Origin: Rhizobium sp. SL86 | GTDB taxonomy: Bacteria; Pseudomonadota; Alphaproteobacteria; Rhizobiales; Rhizobiaceae | Direction of reading: 5' to 3' | DNA length: 64,000 bases | Assembly (NCBI RefSeq): GCF_026672545.1 | Contig: NZ_JAPPRJ010000001.1 | Span: 1,804,001-1,868,000, forward strand | In this document: positions 34,519 through 44,272 of the stretch, one piece after another | Layout of the letters: the number at the start of each line of letters is the position of its first letter | How positions within the stretch are numbered: position 1 is the first letter of the stretch | The notes under the pieces: generated by a model | Database searches by the model: none | What the model saw: the letters and a program-made list of their open reading frames with translations, nothing else | What the model was told of the DNA's origin: nothing | Translations under genes and position numbers: made by a program

Positions 34519-35166
34519 ATGCAGAGCCTCGAAAGCGATACAGTGCCGACCCGCGCGGAAAAACAGCATCCGGGCCTGAAGTTTGCGCTGGAGATCGGCC
34601 CGCTGCTGGTCTTTTTCTTTGGCAATCTGCGCGGCGAGTGGCTGCTGCAGACCTTTCCGGCGCTGTCCGTGCTCGGTGGGCCGCTGTTGGTCGCCACCGG
34701 CCTTTTCATGGCGGCCACCGTCCTGTCGCTCATCGTCTCGAAGATCGTCTTCAAGCACCTGCCGGTCATGCCGTTTGTCTCCGGCATCGTCGTGCTGATC
34801 TTTGGTGGGCTGTCGATCTGGCTGCAGGACGAAATCTTCATCAAGATGAAACCGACCATCGTCAACACGCTCTTCGGTGTGTCGCTGCTGGTGGGGTTGA
34901 TGTTCGGCAAGTCGCTGCTTGGCTACGTCTTCAACGCCGCCTTCCAGCTGACGGAGGAAGGCTGGAAGAAACTGACGCTGCGCTGGGGCATCTTCTTCCT
35001 GTTCCTCGCCGTGCTGAACGAAGTGGTGTGGCGCAATTTCTCCGATGCCGTCTGGATCAATTTCAAGGTCTGGGGCACGATGCCCATCACCATCGCCTTC
35101 ACGCTCGCGCAGATGCCGCTCATCATGAAACATTCGCTCGACCAGAAGAACGAGGACGGCCAGTGA
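34519..35166 (+). CDS. yciB: Septation protein A / YciB-family membrane protein
   Basis: The 215 aa inner-membrane protein of the YciB/IspZ family has about five to six helices. [20 protein letters not shown] near the N-terminus and [20 protein letters not shown] are family signatures. It is required for normal division or envelope integrity in several proteobacteria. It follows ftsY by 57 nt, and its GTGA stop overlaps the next gene, indicating an operon. Confidence 0.9.
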   Translation: MQSLESDTVPTRAEKQHPGLKFALEIGPLLVFFFGNLRGEWLLQTFPALSVLGGPLLVATGLFMAATVLSLIVSKIVFKHLPVMPFVSGIVVLIFGGLSIWLQDEIFIKMKPTIVNTLFGVSLLVGLMFGKSLLGYVFNAAFQLTEEGWKKLTLRWGIFFLFLAVLNEVVWRNFSDAVWINFKVWGTMPITIAFTLAQMPLIMKHSLDQKNEDGQ

Positions 35167-35750
35167 GATTGGCCGCCGAACCGCGTGCCGCCGGCAGCGG
35201 TCGTTTCTGGCTGACGGTCGCCCTCGTCATTCTTCTGGTGCAGATCATCGCGGAACATTGGATGGGCCGGCTGTGGATCTGCTCCTGCGGCACCATCAAG
35301 CTGTTCGAGCCGGGCGTGAACACGCCGGGCAATTCCCAGCATTTGGCCGACTGGTACACGCCCAGCCACATCATCCACGGTTTCCTGTTCTACGGACTGG
35401 GATGGCTGGTGCTGCGCAAGGCCTCGTTCGGCAAGCGTCTGGCGCTCGCCACCTTCATCGAGGCGGCTTGGGAGCTTCTCGAAAACTCACCGATCATCAT
35501 CAACCGCTATCGCTCCGCCACCATGGCGATCGGCTACGAAGGTGACAGCATCCTGAATTCGGCGATGGACACCGTGTTCATGGCGCTCGGTTTCCTGTTT
35601 GCCGCCCGTATGCCGGTCTGGCTGACGGTCACCGTCGCGATCCTCTTTGAAATCTTCACCGGCTGGCTGATCCGCGACAATCTCACGCTCAACGTCCTGA
35701 TGTTGGTCTGGCCGGTGGAGGCGATCAAGACGTGGCAGGGCGCATTGTAA
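35163..35750 (+). CDS. DUF2585 (UPF0314) membrane protein
   Basis: This 195 aa protein of the alphaproteobacterial DUF2585 family has about four to five hydrophobic segments. Recognisable blocks are [17 protein letters not shown] with two Cys, and the [18 protein letters not shown] and [18 protein letters not shown] motifs. Function is unknown. GTG 35163 overlaps the yciB stop by 4 nt; TTG 35169 is an alternative. It is the last gene of the dapF-ftsY operon. Confidence 0.85.
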   Translation: MRLAAEPRAAGSGRFWLTVALVILLVQIIAEHWMGRLWICSCGTIKLFEPGVNTPGNSQHLADWYTPSHIIHGFLFYGLGWLVLRKASFGKRLALATFIEAAWELLENSPIIINRYRSATMAIGYEGDSILNSAMDTVFMALGFLFAARMPVWLTVTVAILFEIFTGWLIRDNLTLNVLMLVWPVEAIKTWQGAL

Positions 35751-35756
35751 TCCCTG

Positions 35757-36059
35757 CTATGCAGCCTCGCCCAGTTCGGGAATCTGCGCCAATTCGGGGC
35801 CAAGTTCTGCGCTTTGTTTCTTGAGGTCGTAAGTGGACTGAAGATTGAGCCAAAGTTCGGGCGTCGTCCGGAAAAACTTGGCAAGCCGCAATGCCGTATC
35901 TGCGCTGATGCCGATCTTCTCCGCCACGATCCGTTCGATGCGTGTACGCGGAACCCTCAGCGTCTTGGCAAGTGCGTAGGGCGACATGCCCAGGGGTTCA
36001 AGATACAGATCTCGGAGAATCTCACCCGGATGAATGGCTGGCGCCTTGCTGAGCGTCAT
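35757..36059 (-). CDS. higA: HigA-type XRE antitoxin
   Basis: The 100 aa protein contains a helix-turn-helix of the HigA/VapI type: IHPGEILRDLYLEPLGMSPYALAKTLRVPRTRI, then GISADTALRLAKFF and the family signature PELWLNLQSTYDL. It neutralises HigB and represses the operon. It lies 29 nt downstream of higB, the toxin-first order typical of higBA. Its stop is 7 nt from the convergent DUF2585 stop. Confidence 0.92.
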   Translation of the reverse strand: MTLSKAPAIHPGEILRDLYLEPLGMSPYALAKTLRVPRTRIERIVAEKIGISADTALRLAKFFRTTPELWLNLQSTYDLKKQSAELGPELAQIPELGEAA

Positions 36060-36088
36060 CTTATGCCTCCTGCCTTAATCCATCGTCT

Positions 36089-36370
36089 TCAGTGGTAATC
36101 GACGATCTCGACCTCTTCCGCATCGCCGTCCTTCCAGATGAAACAGATCCGCCACTGGGCGTTGATGCGCACCGAATGCTGGCCTTCGCGATCACCCGAT
36201 AACTTCTCGAGTCGATTGCCAGGCGGGGAACGAAGATCATCCAGAGACCGTGCCGCGTCGATCAGGGTCAACAACTGCTGTGCACGACGCACAAGCTCGG
36301 CTGGAAAACCCTTTCGAATGGTTCCGGCGTCAACTGCTTCGGTGCGCTTGTCCCGGAACGACCGGATCAT
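36089..36370 (-). CDS. higB: HigB-type toxin (RelE/ParE superfamily)
   Basis: The 93 aa protein of the HigB/GraT branch starts MIRSFRDKRTE and has the core LRSPPGNRLEKLSGDREGQHSVRINAQWRICFIW. The C-terminal Arg and aromatic residues are those of ribosome-dependent mRNA interferases. It appears intact and is followed by its antitoxin. The module lies between the dapF operon and the ccm genes. Confidence 0.92.
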   Translation of the reverse strand: MIRSFRDKRTEAVDAGTIRKGFPAELVRRAQQLLTLIDAARSLDDLRSPPGNRLEKLSGDREGQHSVRINAQWRICFIWKDGDAEEVEIVDYH

Positions 36371-36436
36371 TCGCTGCCTCCATTGTTGGTATCATACAGT
36401 GATACACAGACGAAGACAAGGGAAGCAGGCTGATTC

Positions 36437-37036
36437 TCAGCTTGACGGCTTGATCGTCGCCTTCTCCATCGCCGGCAGCAGATCCTGCACGACGCTTCGC
36501 TCGTCAAACGGGCCAACGCGCTTGTAGAGAATTTTTCCGTCCGGGCCGACCAGATAACTTTCCGGAATGCCGTAGACGCCCCAGTCGATCGCCGCCTTGC
36601 CGTTCGGGTCGATGCCGATTGCATCATAAGGATTGCCGAGTTCGCCGAGGAAGCGCAGCGCGTTGTCGTTGCGGTCCTTGTAATTGATGCCGACGATCGT
36701 CAGGCGCGGGTCTTTTGCCAGTTCCGTCAGCAGCGGATGCTCCTGGCGGCAGGGCACGCACCAGGAGGCAAAAACGTTGACGAGGGTGAGCCTGCCTCGA
36801 ATGGCAGCGTCGGTCAGCGCCGGTGTCTGCGAGCCGTCTAGCGGCGGTAGCGACAGTGACGGGGCCGGCTTGCCGATGAGGGCGGAGGGGATGGTCGAGA
36901 CATCCAGGCCGTTCACATCCTGATCGTAGAGCATTTTTCCGGCGATGGCGGCGAACCCCGCAAAGATAGCAAGTGGGATCAGCACCAGAATGCGGGTGGC
37001 CCGGCGTCTCGGCTGGGTCTCGCTCTCGATCGTCAT
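36437..37036 (-). CDS. ccmG: Thiol:disulphide interchange protein CcmG/DsbE
   Basis: This membrane-anchored periplasmic thioredoxin of 199 aa reduces the haem-binding Cys pair of apocytochrome c. It has an N-terminal anchor (LVLIPLAIFAGFAAIAG), then a thioredoxin fold with active site ASWCVPCRQEHP and GIPESYLVGPDGKI. The start ATG at 37036 overlaps the ccmD stop (ATGA). It is the last gene of the ccmABCDG run. Confidence 0.95.
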   Translation of the reverse strand: MTIESETQPRRRATRILVLIPLAIFAGFAAIAGKMLYDQDVNGLDVSTIPSALIGKPAPSLSLPPLDGSQTPALTDAAIRGRLTLVNVFASWCVPCRQEHPLLTELAKDPRLTIVGINYKDRNDNALRFLGELGNPYDAIGIDPNGKAAIDWGVYGIPESYLVGPDGKILYKRVGPFDERSVVQDLLPAMEKATIKPSS

Positions 37037-37209
37037 GGCGAGGGGGCTCCGCCCGGCGCCGCGGTGCCCCGTCGGCGCAAGCCCTTTGCGTCCAGTTCCG
37101 CCAGTTCGCGGCGGCGGGCGCGGCCATCGAAAAAAGTCCAGGCAATGAGGGACAGGACGACGGCGGCCGTCACGGCATAGGCGGTCACAATGTAGAAGGC
37201 ATGGGTCAT
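37033..37209 (-). CDS. ccmD: Haem exporter accessory protein CcmD
   Basis: This 58 aa small membrane protein consists of one transmembrane helix (IVTAYAVTAAVVLSLIAWTF) followed by a basic cytoplasmic tail (DGRARRRELAELDAKGL). CcmD is needed for release of holo-CcmE from the CcmABCD complex. The start at ATG 37209 and the 4-nt overlap with ccmG fit the operon. Identity rests on size, topology and position. Confidence 0.92.
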   Translation of the reverse strand: MTHAFYIVTAYAVTAAVVLSLIAWTFFDGRARRRELAELDAKGLRRRGTAAPGGAPSP

Positions 37210-37211
37210 CG

Positions 37212-37970
37212 TCAGTCTCCCCGGCCGGCCATGCGGGCGGCAAGCCGGCGCTGGGTGGCAACGCGCCGGCGCCAGATCTCGTTGCGCATGGCCATGATGT
37301 GCAGGCAGAAGAAGAGCAGCGTGAAGGCCACCGCCATGATCAGCAGCGGCCAGAGGAATTCGGGGTCGATGGTCGGGCCGTCGAGGCGGATGACGCTCGC
37401 CGGCTGGTGCAGCGTGTTCCACCAGTCGACGGAGAACTTGATGATCGGAATGTTGACGAAACCGACGAGGATCAGCACGGCGGAGACCCGAGCTGCGCGC
37501 GAAGGATCGTCCATCGACCGGTTCAGCGCAATCAGGCCGAGATACATCAGGAAGAGAATAAAGACGGAGGTGAGGCGTGCATCCCACACCCACCAGGTGC
37601 CCCACATCGGCTTGCCCCACAGCGAGCCGGTCACCAGCGCGATCAGCGTAAAGGCGGCACCGAGCGGCGCTGCGGCCTTGTGGCTGACATCCGCCAGCGG
37701 GTGGCGCCAGACCAGCGTGCCGATCGCCGAGAGCGCCATGACCGAATAACACATCATCGACAGCCAGGCCGCCGGCACATGGATATACATGATGCGCACG
37801 GTATCACCCTGCTGGTAGTCGCCCTCCGTGGTGAAGGAAAGAAACAGGCCGACGGCGAGAAGCACACAACAGAGCGCGGCAAGCCAGGGCAGCACGCGCT
37901 CGGCAAGCGCCAGGAAGCACGTCGGGTTGGCAAGGTCGCTGAATTTGCGGATGGCAAGGCTTTCGGTCAT
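37212..37970 (-). CDS. ccmC: Haem exporter permease/ligase CcmC
   Basis: The 252 aa inner-membrane protein has six helices and presents haem to CcmE. The tryptophan-rich WGTWWVWDARLTS motif and periplasmic His residues (YIHVPAAW and SVDWWNTLHQPAS) are those of the haem-handling family. It lies 2 nt upstream of ccmD on the minus strand. Confidence 0.96.
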   Translation of the reverse strand: MTESLAIRKFSDLANPTCFLALAERVLPWLAALCCVLLAVGLFLSFTTEGDYQQGDTVRIMYIHVPAAWLSMMCYSVMALSAIGTLVWRHPLADVSHKAAAPLGAAFTLIALVTGSLWGKPMWGTWWVWDARLTSVFILFLMYLGLIALNRSMDDPSRAARVSAVLILVGFVNIPIIKFSVDWWNTLHQPASVIRLDGPTIDPEFLWPLLIMAVAFTLLFFCLHIMAMRNEIWRRRVATQRRLAARMAGRGD

Positions 37971-38014
37971 GGCGTCCTTCTAAAGCAAGGCCAGCGGCCA
38001 GAACTTGATTCTAG

Positions 38015-38674
38015 TCAATCCCCGGCGTTGCGCAACGCCAGCGCGGCACCCACCGGACCGAGCACGGCAAAAAACATCGTGATGGCGGTGAGAATGAGGA
38101 AGGGTGGCAGGAAGGGCGCCGGGTCTTCCACCGCCGCATAGGTGGCGCTGACACCGAAGATCAGCACCGGAATGCAGAGCGGCAGCACGAGGATCGAGAC
38201 CAGCAGACCGCCGCGCGGCAGGGTGACGGCAACTGCCGCCCCGACCGCGCCGATCAGCGTCAGCGCCGGCGAACCGACGAAAAGCGTCAGCATGGCGGCA
38301 CCGATCGCCACCTCGTTCATGTTCATGAACAGGCCGAGCAGCGGCGAGGCGATGACGAGCGGCAGCACGTTGGCGATCCAGTGCGCCAGGCACTTGACGA
38401 GCACGGTCAACACCAGCGGAGGTTCCTGCATCAACAAGAGATCGAGCGAGCCATCGTCGCGATCGGTCTGGAACATGCGGTCGAGCCCCAGAAGGGCGGC
38501 GAGCAGCGCGCCGATCCAGACGATCGCCGGGCCGATGCGCGCCAGAAGATTGAGGTCCGGCCCGACGCCGAAGGGGATGACGGCAACGACGGTCAGGAAA
38601 AACAGGATGCCGATCAAAGCCCCGCCGCCGGCGCGGATGGAGAGTTTCAGGTCGCGCAGCAGGAGGGCGGTCAT
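38015..38674 (-). CDS. ccmB: Haem exporter permease CcmB
   Basis: The 219 aa membrane protein of the CcmB family pairs with the ATPase CcmA to release haem-loaded CcmE. Landmarks are FFLTVVAVIPFGVGPD, GLDRMFQTDRDDGSLDLLLMQ and GLLVSILVLPLCIPVLIFG. It is separated from ccmA by about 360 bp of repeats, whereas the rest of the cluster is tightly packed. Confidence 0.95.
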   Translation of the reverse strand: MTALLLRDLKLSIRAGGGALIGILFFLTVVAVIPFGVGPDLNLLARIGPAIVWIGALLAALLGLDRMFQTDRDDGSLDLLLMQEPPLVLTVLVKCLAHWIANVLPLVIASPLLGLFMNMNEVAIGAAMLTLFVGSPALTLIGAVGAAVAVTLPRGGLLVSILVLPLCIPVLIFGVSATYAAVEDPAPFLPPFLILTAITMFFAVLGPVGAALALRNAGD

Positions 38675-39032
38675 GCGGGAATCTTTCTGACTGCTTGCCC
38701 CTCACCCCAGCCTTTTCCCCGCAGGCGGGGAGAGGGGGGACTGAGCCGTTGCGGCAAGGGTTCTTCTCCCCGTTGTGACGGCAGGGCTATTGCATAGGAA
38801 AAAAAACCCCCTCTGGCCTGCCGGCCATCTCCCCCACAAGGGGGGAGATACCGCGCGGAGCCGTTCTGCCTCCTCACGACGTGGCGATGTGGCAGGGTAA
38901 GCCCCTCCCCCTTGTGGGGAGGGGTTGGGGAGGGGTTTTGTTTCAAATGCGACAAGCCTCGTCTTAACGAAGAGAAGATATCGGTAGGCAGATGAGGGGC
39001 AATGCGGAACCCTGAATGCGCGCGACTCGCGA
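38675..39032. repeat. Cluster of palindromic mosaic repeats between ccmA and ccmB
   Basis: Three palindromic units are visible: TCCCCGC/GCGGGGA around 38716-38731; the ftsY-type unit at 38807-38849 with stem 38827-38835/38841-38849; and CCCCTCCCC/GGGGAGGGG at 38902-38924. On the minus strand the middle unit is followed by eight T residues (plus 38799-38806), so it could terminate or attenuate transcription from ccmA into ccmB. No gene is evident. The arrangement resembles the RIME/ABC-type mosaic elements of rhizobia. Confidence 0.82.
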
Positions 39033-39680
39033 TCATGCCTCGCCCTCCATCCCCGCAAACGCGAAGCCCTTCATCTCCAGCCGGTGATTCGCCTCGAAAT
39101 CGAGCGGCTGGTGGGTGGCGGCGAGAATCAGTCCGCCCTGCTCAAGATGGTTGCGAATCAGCCGGCTGAAGAGTGCTTCGGCGGCCACATCGAGGGCGGC
39201 TGTCGGTTCGTCGAGGATCCAGATGGGGCGATGGGCGACCAAAAGCTTGGCGAATGCCATGCGCCGTTGCTGGCCGGCGGAAAGATAACCGAAGGGCAGG
39301 TGCAGGATGGCGGACAATTCCACCGCCTCGGCGGCATCCGCGATTGAAAGAGGCTGGCCGCCCGGTCGGCTGCCCAAAAAATCCCGCCAGAAGGCGAGGT
39401 TCTCTGCAACCGTCAGTTCCGGTTTCATTGCATTGCGGTGGCCAAGATAATGGCTGACTTCCGCCGGCGGCAGGCTTTCCGGCATGGTGTCGTCATGCCA
39501 GGACAGGCGGCCGGAGGCCGGCCGGATGAGGCCCGCGATGACCCGCAGAAGGGTCGACTTTCCGCTGCCGTTGCGGCCTGTCAGCACGAGCGATTGGCCC
39601 GCCTCCAAGTCGAAGGAAATGTTAGAGAAAATCAGATCCTCGCCGCGTCGGGCCGAGAGGTGTTCGGCGGTCAGCCGCAT
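39033..39680 (-). CDS. ccmA: Haem exporter ATP-binding protein CcmA
   Basis: The 215 aa ABC ATPase powers release of holo-CcmE. It has Walker A GRNGSGKST, signature LSAGQQRRMAFAKL, Walker B WILDEPTAALD and switch His in AATHQP. YLGHRNAMKPELTVAENL is characteristic of CcmA. It is the first gene of the ccm run and diverges from acnA. Confidence 0.95.
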   Translation of the reverse strand: MRLTAEHLSARRGEDLIFSNISFDLEAGQSLVLTGRNGSGKSTLLRVIAGLIRPASGRLSWHDDTMPESLPPAEVSHYLGHRNAMKPELTVAENLAFWRDFLGSRPGGQPLSIADAAEAVELSAILHLPFGYLSAGQQRRMAFAKLLVAHRPIWILDEPTAALDVAAEALFSRLIRNHLEQGGLILAATHQPLDFEANHRLEMKGFAFAGMEGEA

Positions 39681-39945
39681 GTGGTTAGCCTTTGTTTGCC
39701 ATTCGCCGAAAGCCTACAAAAAAATCTGCCGAACGGCACTGTCACGGTCTGGAACAGTTCTTAGAAATTATCTATAAGCTTCGCAACCACGCCAGCGGCC
39801 GGCGTGATTTTCACTTTGCGCCGGACCTGAAGTTCACTCTTCTCGTGCGGACAGCGGAAATGGTCGTACCCGCATCCTGATGTGCATGTAGTGCATAGGC
39901 GTCCGCACGCGCGTGTTGGCTCTTAATATCAGCGGGGTTGTTTCC
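39681..39945. promoter_or_regulatory. Divergent promoter region ccmA | acnA
   Basis: This stretch of about 265 bp should hold both promoters. The AT-rich segment 39757-39782 includes a near-palindromic TTCTTAGAA (39758-39766), faintly like an iron-responsive (Irr-type) site. CACGCC/GGCGTG (39788-39806) can form a hairpin in the probable acnA leader. Iron control of aconitase is known in rhizobia, but the match here is too loose to claim. Confidence 0.45.
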
Positions 39946-42639
39946 GTGACAAAATCTCTCGACAGCTTTAATTGCCGGTCCGTGTTGACCGTGGACGGCA
40001 AGGACTACGTTTACTACAGCCTCCCGAAGGCCGAGGCCAATGGCCTGCCCGGCGTCTCGAACCTTCCCTTCTCGATGAAGGTGTTGCTGGAAAACCTGCT
40101 GCGTTTCGAAGACGGTCAGTCGGTCACCAAGGAGCACATCCTGGCGGTCGCGGAATGGCTGAGCAACAAGGGCAAGGTCGAAAACGAAATCGCCTATCGT
40201 CCGGCCCGCGTACTGATGCAGGATTTCACCGGCGTTCCCGCCGTTGTCGACCTGGCTGCCATGCGCGACGCCATGGTGGCACTCGGTGGTGATCCGGAAA
40301 AGATCAACCCGCTCGTCCCCGTCGACCTGGTCATCGACCACTCGGTCATCGTTGACGAATTCGGCACGCCGACGGCCTTCGCCAAGAACGTCGAGCTGGA
40401 ATATGAGCGTAACGGCGAACGTTACCGCTTCCTGAAATGGGGCCAGCAGGCGTTCAAGAACTTCCGCGTCGTGCCGCCCGGCACCGGCATCTGTCACCAG
40501 GTCAATCTGGAATACCTCGGCCAGACCGTCTGGACCAAGGAAGAAGACGGGGAAACCATCGCTTATCCGGATACCTGCGTCGGCACCGACAGCCACACGA
40601 CCATGATCAATGGTCTCGGCGTTCTCGGCTGGGGCGTGGGCGGCATCGAAGCCGAAGCCGCCATGCTCGGCCAGCCGGTCTCCATGCTGCTGCCGGAAGT
40701 CATCGGCTTCAAGCTGACCGGCAAGGTGAAGGAAGGCGTCACCGCGACCGACCTCGTTCTGACCGTTGTGCAGATGCTGCGCAAGAAGGGCGTCGTTTCC
40801 AAGTTCGTCGAATTCTTCGGCCCGGGCCTGGATTCGATGTCGCTTGCCGACCGCGCCACCATCGGCAACATGGGTCCGGAATACGGCGCCACCTGCGGCT
40901 TCTTCCCGGTCGATGGCGAAACCATCAACTACCTCACCATGTCCGGCCGTACCAAGGACCGGATCGCACTGGTCGAAGCCTATTCCAAGGCGCAGGGCAT
41001 GTGGCGTGAAGGCGATGGCTCGAACCTCGTCTTCACCGATACGCTGGAACTGGATCTTGGTGACGTCGTGCCGTCGATGGCCGGCCCGAAGCGTCCGGAA
41101 GGCCGCCTGCCGCTGGAAACCATTGCGCCGAACTTCGCCACCGCTCTCGAAAACGACTACAAGAAGCCGGGTCAGCTCAACAGCCGCTACGCTGTCGAAG
41201 GTACCGACTTCGATCTCGGTCACGGTGACGTGGCAATCGCTGCCATCACGTCCTGCACCAACACGTCGAACCCGAGCGTCCTGATCGCGGCTGGCCTTCT
41301 GGCCCGCAACGCGGTGGCCAAGGGTCTGAAGTCTGCCCCCTGGGTCAAGACCTCGCTCGCACCGGGATCACAGGTGGTTGGCGAATACCTTGCCAAGTCC
41401 GGCCTGCAGACCTCGCTCGATGCGCTGGGCTTTAACCTGGTTGGCTTCGGCTGCACCACCTGCATCGGTAACTCCGGTCCGCTGCCGGCACCGATCTCCA
41501 AGACGATCAACGACAAGGGCCTGATCACCGCTGGCGTTCTGTCGGGCAACCGTAACTTCGAAGGCCGTATCTCTCCGGACGTCCAGGCCAACTACCTGGC
41601 ATCCCCGCCGCTCGTCGTCGCTTATGCGCTCGCCGGTACGGTGCAGAAGGACCTGACCAAGGAGCCGATCGGCAACGACCAGGACGGCAACCCGGTCTTC
41701 CTCAAGGACATCTGGCCGACCTCGCACGAAATTCAGGAATTCATCCTGAAATACGTCACGCGCGAACTCTACGAGTCGAAGTATGCCGACGTGTTCAAGG
41801 GCGATGCAAACTGGCAGGCCGTGCAGGTGCCCGCCGGCCAGACCTATGCCTGGGACGACAAGTCGACCTATGTCCAGAACCCGCCTTACTTCGTGGGCAT
41901 GGGCAAGACCGGCTCCGGCGTTTCCAACATCGAAGGCGCCCGCATTCTCGGCCTGTTCGGCGACAAGATCACCACCGACCACATTTCTCCGGCCGGTTCC
42001 ATCAAGGCGGCTTCGCCTGCCGGTGCCTACCTGATGGAGAATGGCGTCGGTGTTGCCGACTTCAACCAGTACGGCACGCGCCGCGGCAACCATGAAGTGA
42101 TGATGCGCGGCACCTTTGCCAATATCCGCATCCGCAACTTCATGCTCGGCCCGAACGGCAAGGAAGGTGGCTACACCGTCCACTATCCGTCCAAGGAAGA
42201 GATGTCGATCTACGACGCTGCCATGAAGTACAAGGCCGAGGGCGTTCCGCTCGTCATCTTCGCCGGCGTCGAATATGGCAACGGCTCCTCGCGTGACTGG
42301 GCTGCCAAGGGCACCAACCTGCTTGGCGTGCGCGCCGTCATTGCCCAGTCCTTCGAACGTATCCACCGTTCGAACCTCGTCGGCATGGGCGTCGTGCCCT
42401 TCGTCTTCGAGGACGGCATGAACTGGCAGAGCCTGGACCTGAAGGGTGACGAGACCGTCACCATCGAAGGCCTGGATGGCGAGATCAAGCCGCGCGAATG
42501 GAAGACTGCCAAGATCACCTATGCCGACGGTTCGGTGAAGGAGATCAAGATCCTTTGCCGCATCGATACGCTGGATGAAGTGATCTACATGAACAATGGC
42601 GGCATCCTGCAGACCGTTCTGCGCGATCTCGCTGCCTGA
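39946..42639 (+). CDS. acnA: Aconitate hydratase A
   Basis: This TCA-cycle aconitase of the AcnA/IRP1 type has 897 aa from GTG 39946 ([14 protein letters not shown]). The [4Fe-4S] Cys ligands are in [10 protein letters not shown] and [36 protein letters not shown] and, in the swivelling domain, [14 protein letters not shown] are further active-site blocks. GTG is chosen because it gives the family N-terminus; AGCGGGG precedes it. A strong terminator follows. Confidence 0.97.
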   Translation: MTKSLDSFNCRSVLTVDGKDYVYYSLPKAEANGLPGVSNLPFSMKVLLENLLRFEDGQSVTKEHILAVAEWLSNKGKVENEIAYRPARVLMQDFTGVPAVVDLAAMRDAMVALGGDPEKINPLVPVDLVIDHSVIVDEFGTPTAFAKNVELEYERNGERYRFLKWGQQAFKNFRVVPPGTGICHQVNLEYLGQTVWTKEEDGETIAYPDTCVGTDSHTTMINGLGVLGWGVGGIEAEAAMLGQPVSMLLPEVIGFKLTGKVKEGVTATDLVLTVVQMLRKKGVVSKFVEFFGPGLDSMSLADRATIGNMGPEYGATCGFFPVDGETINYLTMSGRTKDRIALVEAYSKAQGMWREGDGSNLVFTDTLELDLGDVVPSMAGPKRPEGRLPLETIAPNFATALENDYKKPGQLNSRYAVEGTDFDLGHGDVAIAAITSCTNTSNPSVLIAAGLLARNAVAKGLKSAPWVKTSLAPGSQVVGEYLAKSGLQTSLDALGFNLVGFGCTTCIGNSGPLPAPISKTINDKGLITAGVLSGNRNFEGRISPDVQANYLASPPLVVAYALAGTVQKDLTKEPIGNDQDGNPVFLKDIWPTSHEIQEFILKYVTRELYESKYADVFKGDANWQAVQVPAGQTYAWDDKSTYVQNPPYFVGMGKTGSGVSNIEGARILGLFGDKITTDHISPAGSIKAASPAGAYLMENGVGVADFNQYGTRRGNHEVMMRGTFANIRIRNFMLGPNGKEGGYTVHYPSKEEMSIYDAAMKYKAEGVPLVIFAGVEYGNGSSRDWAAKGTNLLGVRAVIAQSFERIHRSNLVGMGVVPFVFEDGMNWQSLDLKGDETVTIEGLDGEIKPREWKTAKITYADGSVKEIKILCRIDTLDEVIYMNNGGILQTVLRDLAA

Positions 42640-42661
42640 TTTGTGAAAAACTGATTGTGGA

Positions 42662-42693
42662 GCCGCCGGGCAGACTTGCCCGGCGGCTTTTTT
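42662..42693 (+). terminator. Rho-independent terminator of acnA
   Basis: GCCGCCGGGCA (42662-42672) and TGCCCGGCGGC (42677-42687) form 11 perfect pairs around a 4-nt loop, followed by six T residues. Confidence 0.97.
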
Positions 42694-42804
42694 ATGCGCA
42701 AGTTTGCCGCCGGTCGGGTCTCACCCGCTTGTGACTTCCGATTGATGACCGGGACGGGTTAGGTTGATCCCGATCCAAATCGCCTCGTGCAATGAAGACT
42801 TGTG

Positions 42805-43578
42805 ATGTTCCTCGGAAATTCCCACCTGCTGCCAGCCCGATGTGGCCCCTTGCTACTGATGGCCCTGATGTTCTGCGGCAACGCATGGGCAGGGGATGTC
42901 CGGTCGCCGAAGGGCGTCGTTGAGCTGTTTACCTCGCAAGGGTGTTCCTCCTGCCCGCCGGCGGATGCGGCGCTGAAGAAACTCGTGCAGCAGGGCGATG
43001 TGGTGGCGTTGTCCTATCACGTCGATTACTGGAACTATCTGGGCTGGACGGACACGCTGAGTTCGAAGGAAAATACCGAACGCCAGTATGGTTATGCGCA
43101 TTCGATGGGCCGCAGTGGTGTTTATACTCCGCAGGCCATCATCAATGGCCGCCAGCATGTGAAGGGCATGGATCTGCCCGCCATCAACATGCTGGTGCAG
43201 GATCTCACCGACAAGGGTGAAGGCATGACGGTGCCGGTCGGCATCAGCATGCAGGACGACCAGATGGTGATCGACATCGGGGCCGGCCAGGGGCGTGCGG
43301 ATATCGTCATCGCCTACTTCACCAAGAAGGAAGAGGTGGAGGTGCAGCGCGGGGAAAACAGCGGCCGCACCATGGAATACTGGCACAGCGTCTACGACGT
43401 GCAGACCGTCGGTATGTGGGATGGGACACCGCAGAAGATCACTCTTCCCGCGAAGACCCTCGGCCGCTCCAAGAAGGACGGGTGTGCCGTTCTTCTGCAG
43501 ACCTCGAGCCCCAAGGGCGAGCCGGCAGCCATTCTCGGCGCCACGTTGGTGATGGCCGGCCGCAAGCGGCATGATTGA
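42805..43578 (+). CDS. DUF1223 thioredoxin-like exported protein
   Basis: The 257 aa protein has a signal peptide ending near GNAWAG (residue 30). The DUF1223 family has a thioredoxin-like fold; the motif VVELFTSQGCSSCPPADAAL carries a CxxC-like pair, and HVDYWNYLGWTDTLSS and YTPQAIINGRQHV are family blocks. Function is unknown, possibly periplasmic redox. GTG 42802 would add one Met. It stands alone between acnA and the DUF2794 gene. Confidence 0.87.
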   Translation: MFLGNSHLLPARCGPLLLMALMFCGNAWAGDVRSPKGVVELFTSQGCSSCPPADAALKKLVQQGDVVALSYHVDYWNYLGWTDTLSSKENTERQYGYAHSMGRSGVYTPQAIINGRQHVKGMDLPAINMLVQDLTDKGEGMTVPVGISMQDDQMVIDIGAGQGRADIVIAYFTKKEEVEVQRGENSGRTMEYWHSVYDVQTVGMWDGTPQKITLPAKTLGRSKKDGCAVLLQTSSPKGEPAAILGATLVMAGRKRHD

Positions 43579-43861
43579 TCTGAGAATGAAAGGTCCGACC
43601 CTCGGCGATGGGGGCTGGGGGTAAGGTCAACGCCAAGGGCCGGACCGGTCTGGCGCGGTGCGCCAACTGGATGTCCCGAGACTGCCCTGCGAATCCGGCG
43701 CCTGTTTGTTCGAATTCGGGCAAAAACCGGAAAGATTGTCGGATTTATATACCGCCCTCTCGGGAGCGTCCCGAACCTTCCGGCGTTTCACCTTCGTCGC
43801 TTGCATTTTGCCCCCAGTCGGGCACACTGTCATGGAAGTGTTACAAGGCTTGGGAGCTTTG

Positions 43862-44248
43862 ATGACTGATCAGCCGGATTTAAACGCGCCGGGTACGTCC
43901 TCGGGAAACGTTGTCGTCGATCTCGGTCAATACCGACAGAACCTCGATCCGATCCCCGTCACCTTCCATCGCCGTGAGCTGGATGCGATCCTCAGGATCT
44001 ATGGTCGCATGGTGGGGGAGGGCGAGTGGAAGGACTACGCCATCGACCACCTGAAGGACAAGGCGGTGTTTTCCATCTTCAAGCGGTCGGGCGAAATGCC
44101 GCTCTACCGCATCGAAAAGAACCCGAAGCTTGCCGCCAAACAGGGCGCCTACAGCGTGCTCAACACACATGGCATGATCCTCAAGCGTGGCCACGAACTG
44201 CCGCAGGTGCTTAAGGTTTTCGACAAGGTCCTGAAGCTCGTTGAGTGA
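43862..44248 (+). CDS. DUF2794 family protein
   Basis: The 128 aa cytoplasmic protein, conserved in alphaproteobacteria and of unknown function, has the blocks VTFHRRELDAILRIYGRMV, WKDYAIDHLKDKAVFSIF and YRIEKNPKLA. GGGAG before ATG 43862 supports the start; ATG 43832 is possible. The upstream gap 43579-43861 holds a perfect small hairpin TCGGGA-GCG-TCCCGA (43760-43774) and otherwise nothing recognised. Confidence 0.82.
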   Translation: MTDQPDLNAPGTSSGNVVVDLGQYRQNLDPIPVTFHRRELDAILRIYGRMVGEGEWKDYAIDHLKDKAVFSIFKRSGEMPLYRIEKNPKLAAKQGAYSVLNTHGMILKRGHELPQVLKVFDKVLKLVE

Positions 44249-44272
44249 GCGGTCGTTCTTCGGGGCGTACCG

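Noticed and set aside
39757..39782. Irr/RirA iron box in the acnA promoter
   Set aside because: TTCTTAGAA is only a loose match to rhizobial iron motifs, so no regulator site is called.
43760..43774. TCGGGA-GCG-TCCCGA hairpin as a terminator of the DUF1223 gene
   Set aside because: It lies about 180 nt beyond the stop, has only six pairs and no T-run, so it is noted under the DUF2794 entry only.
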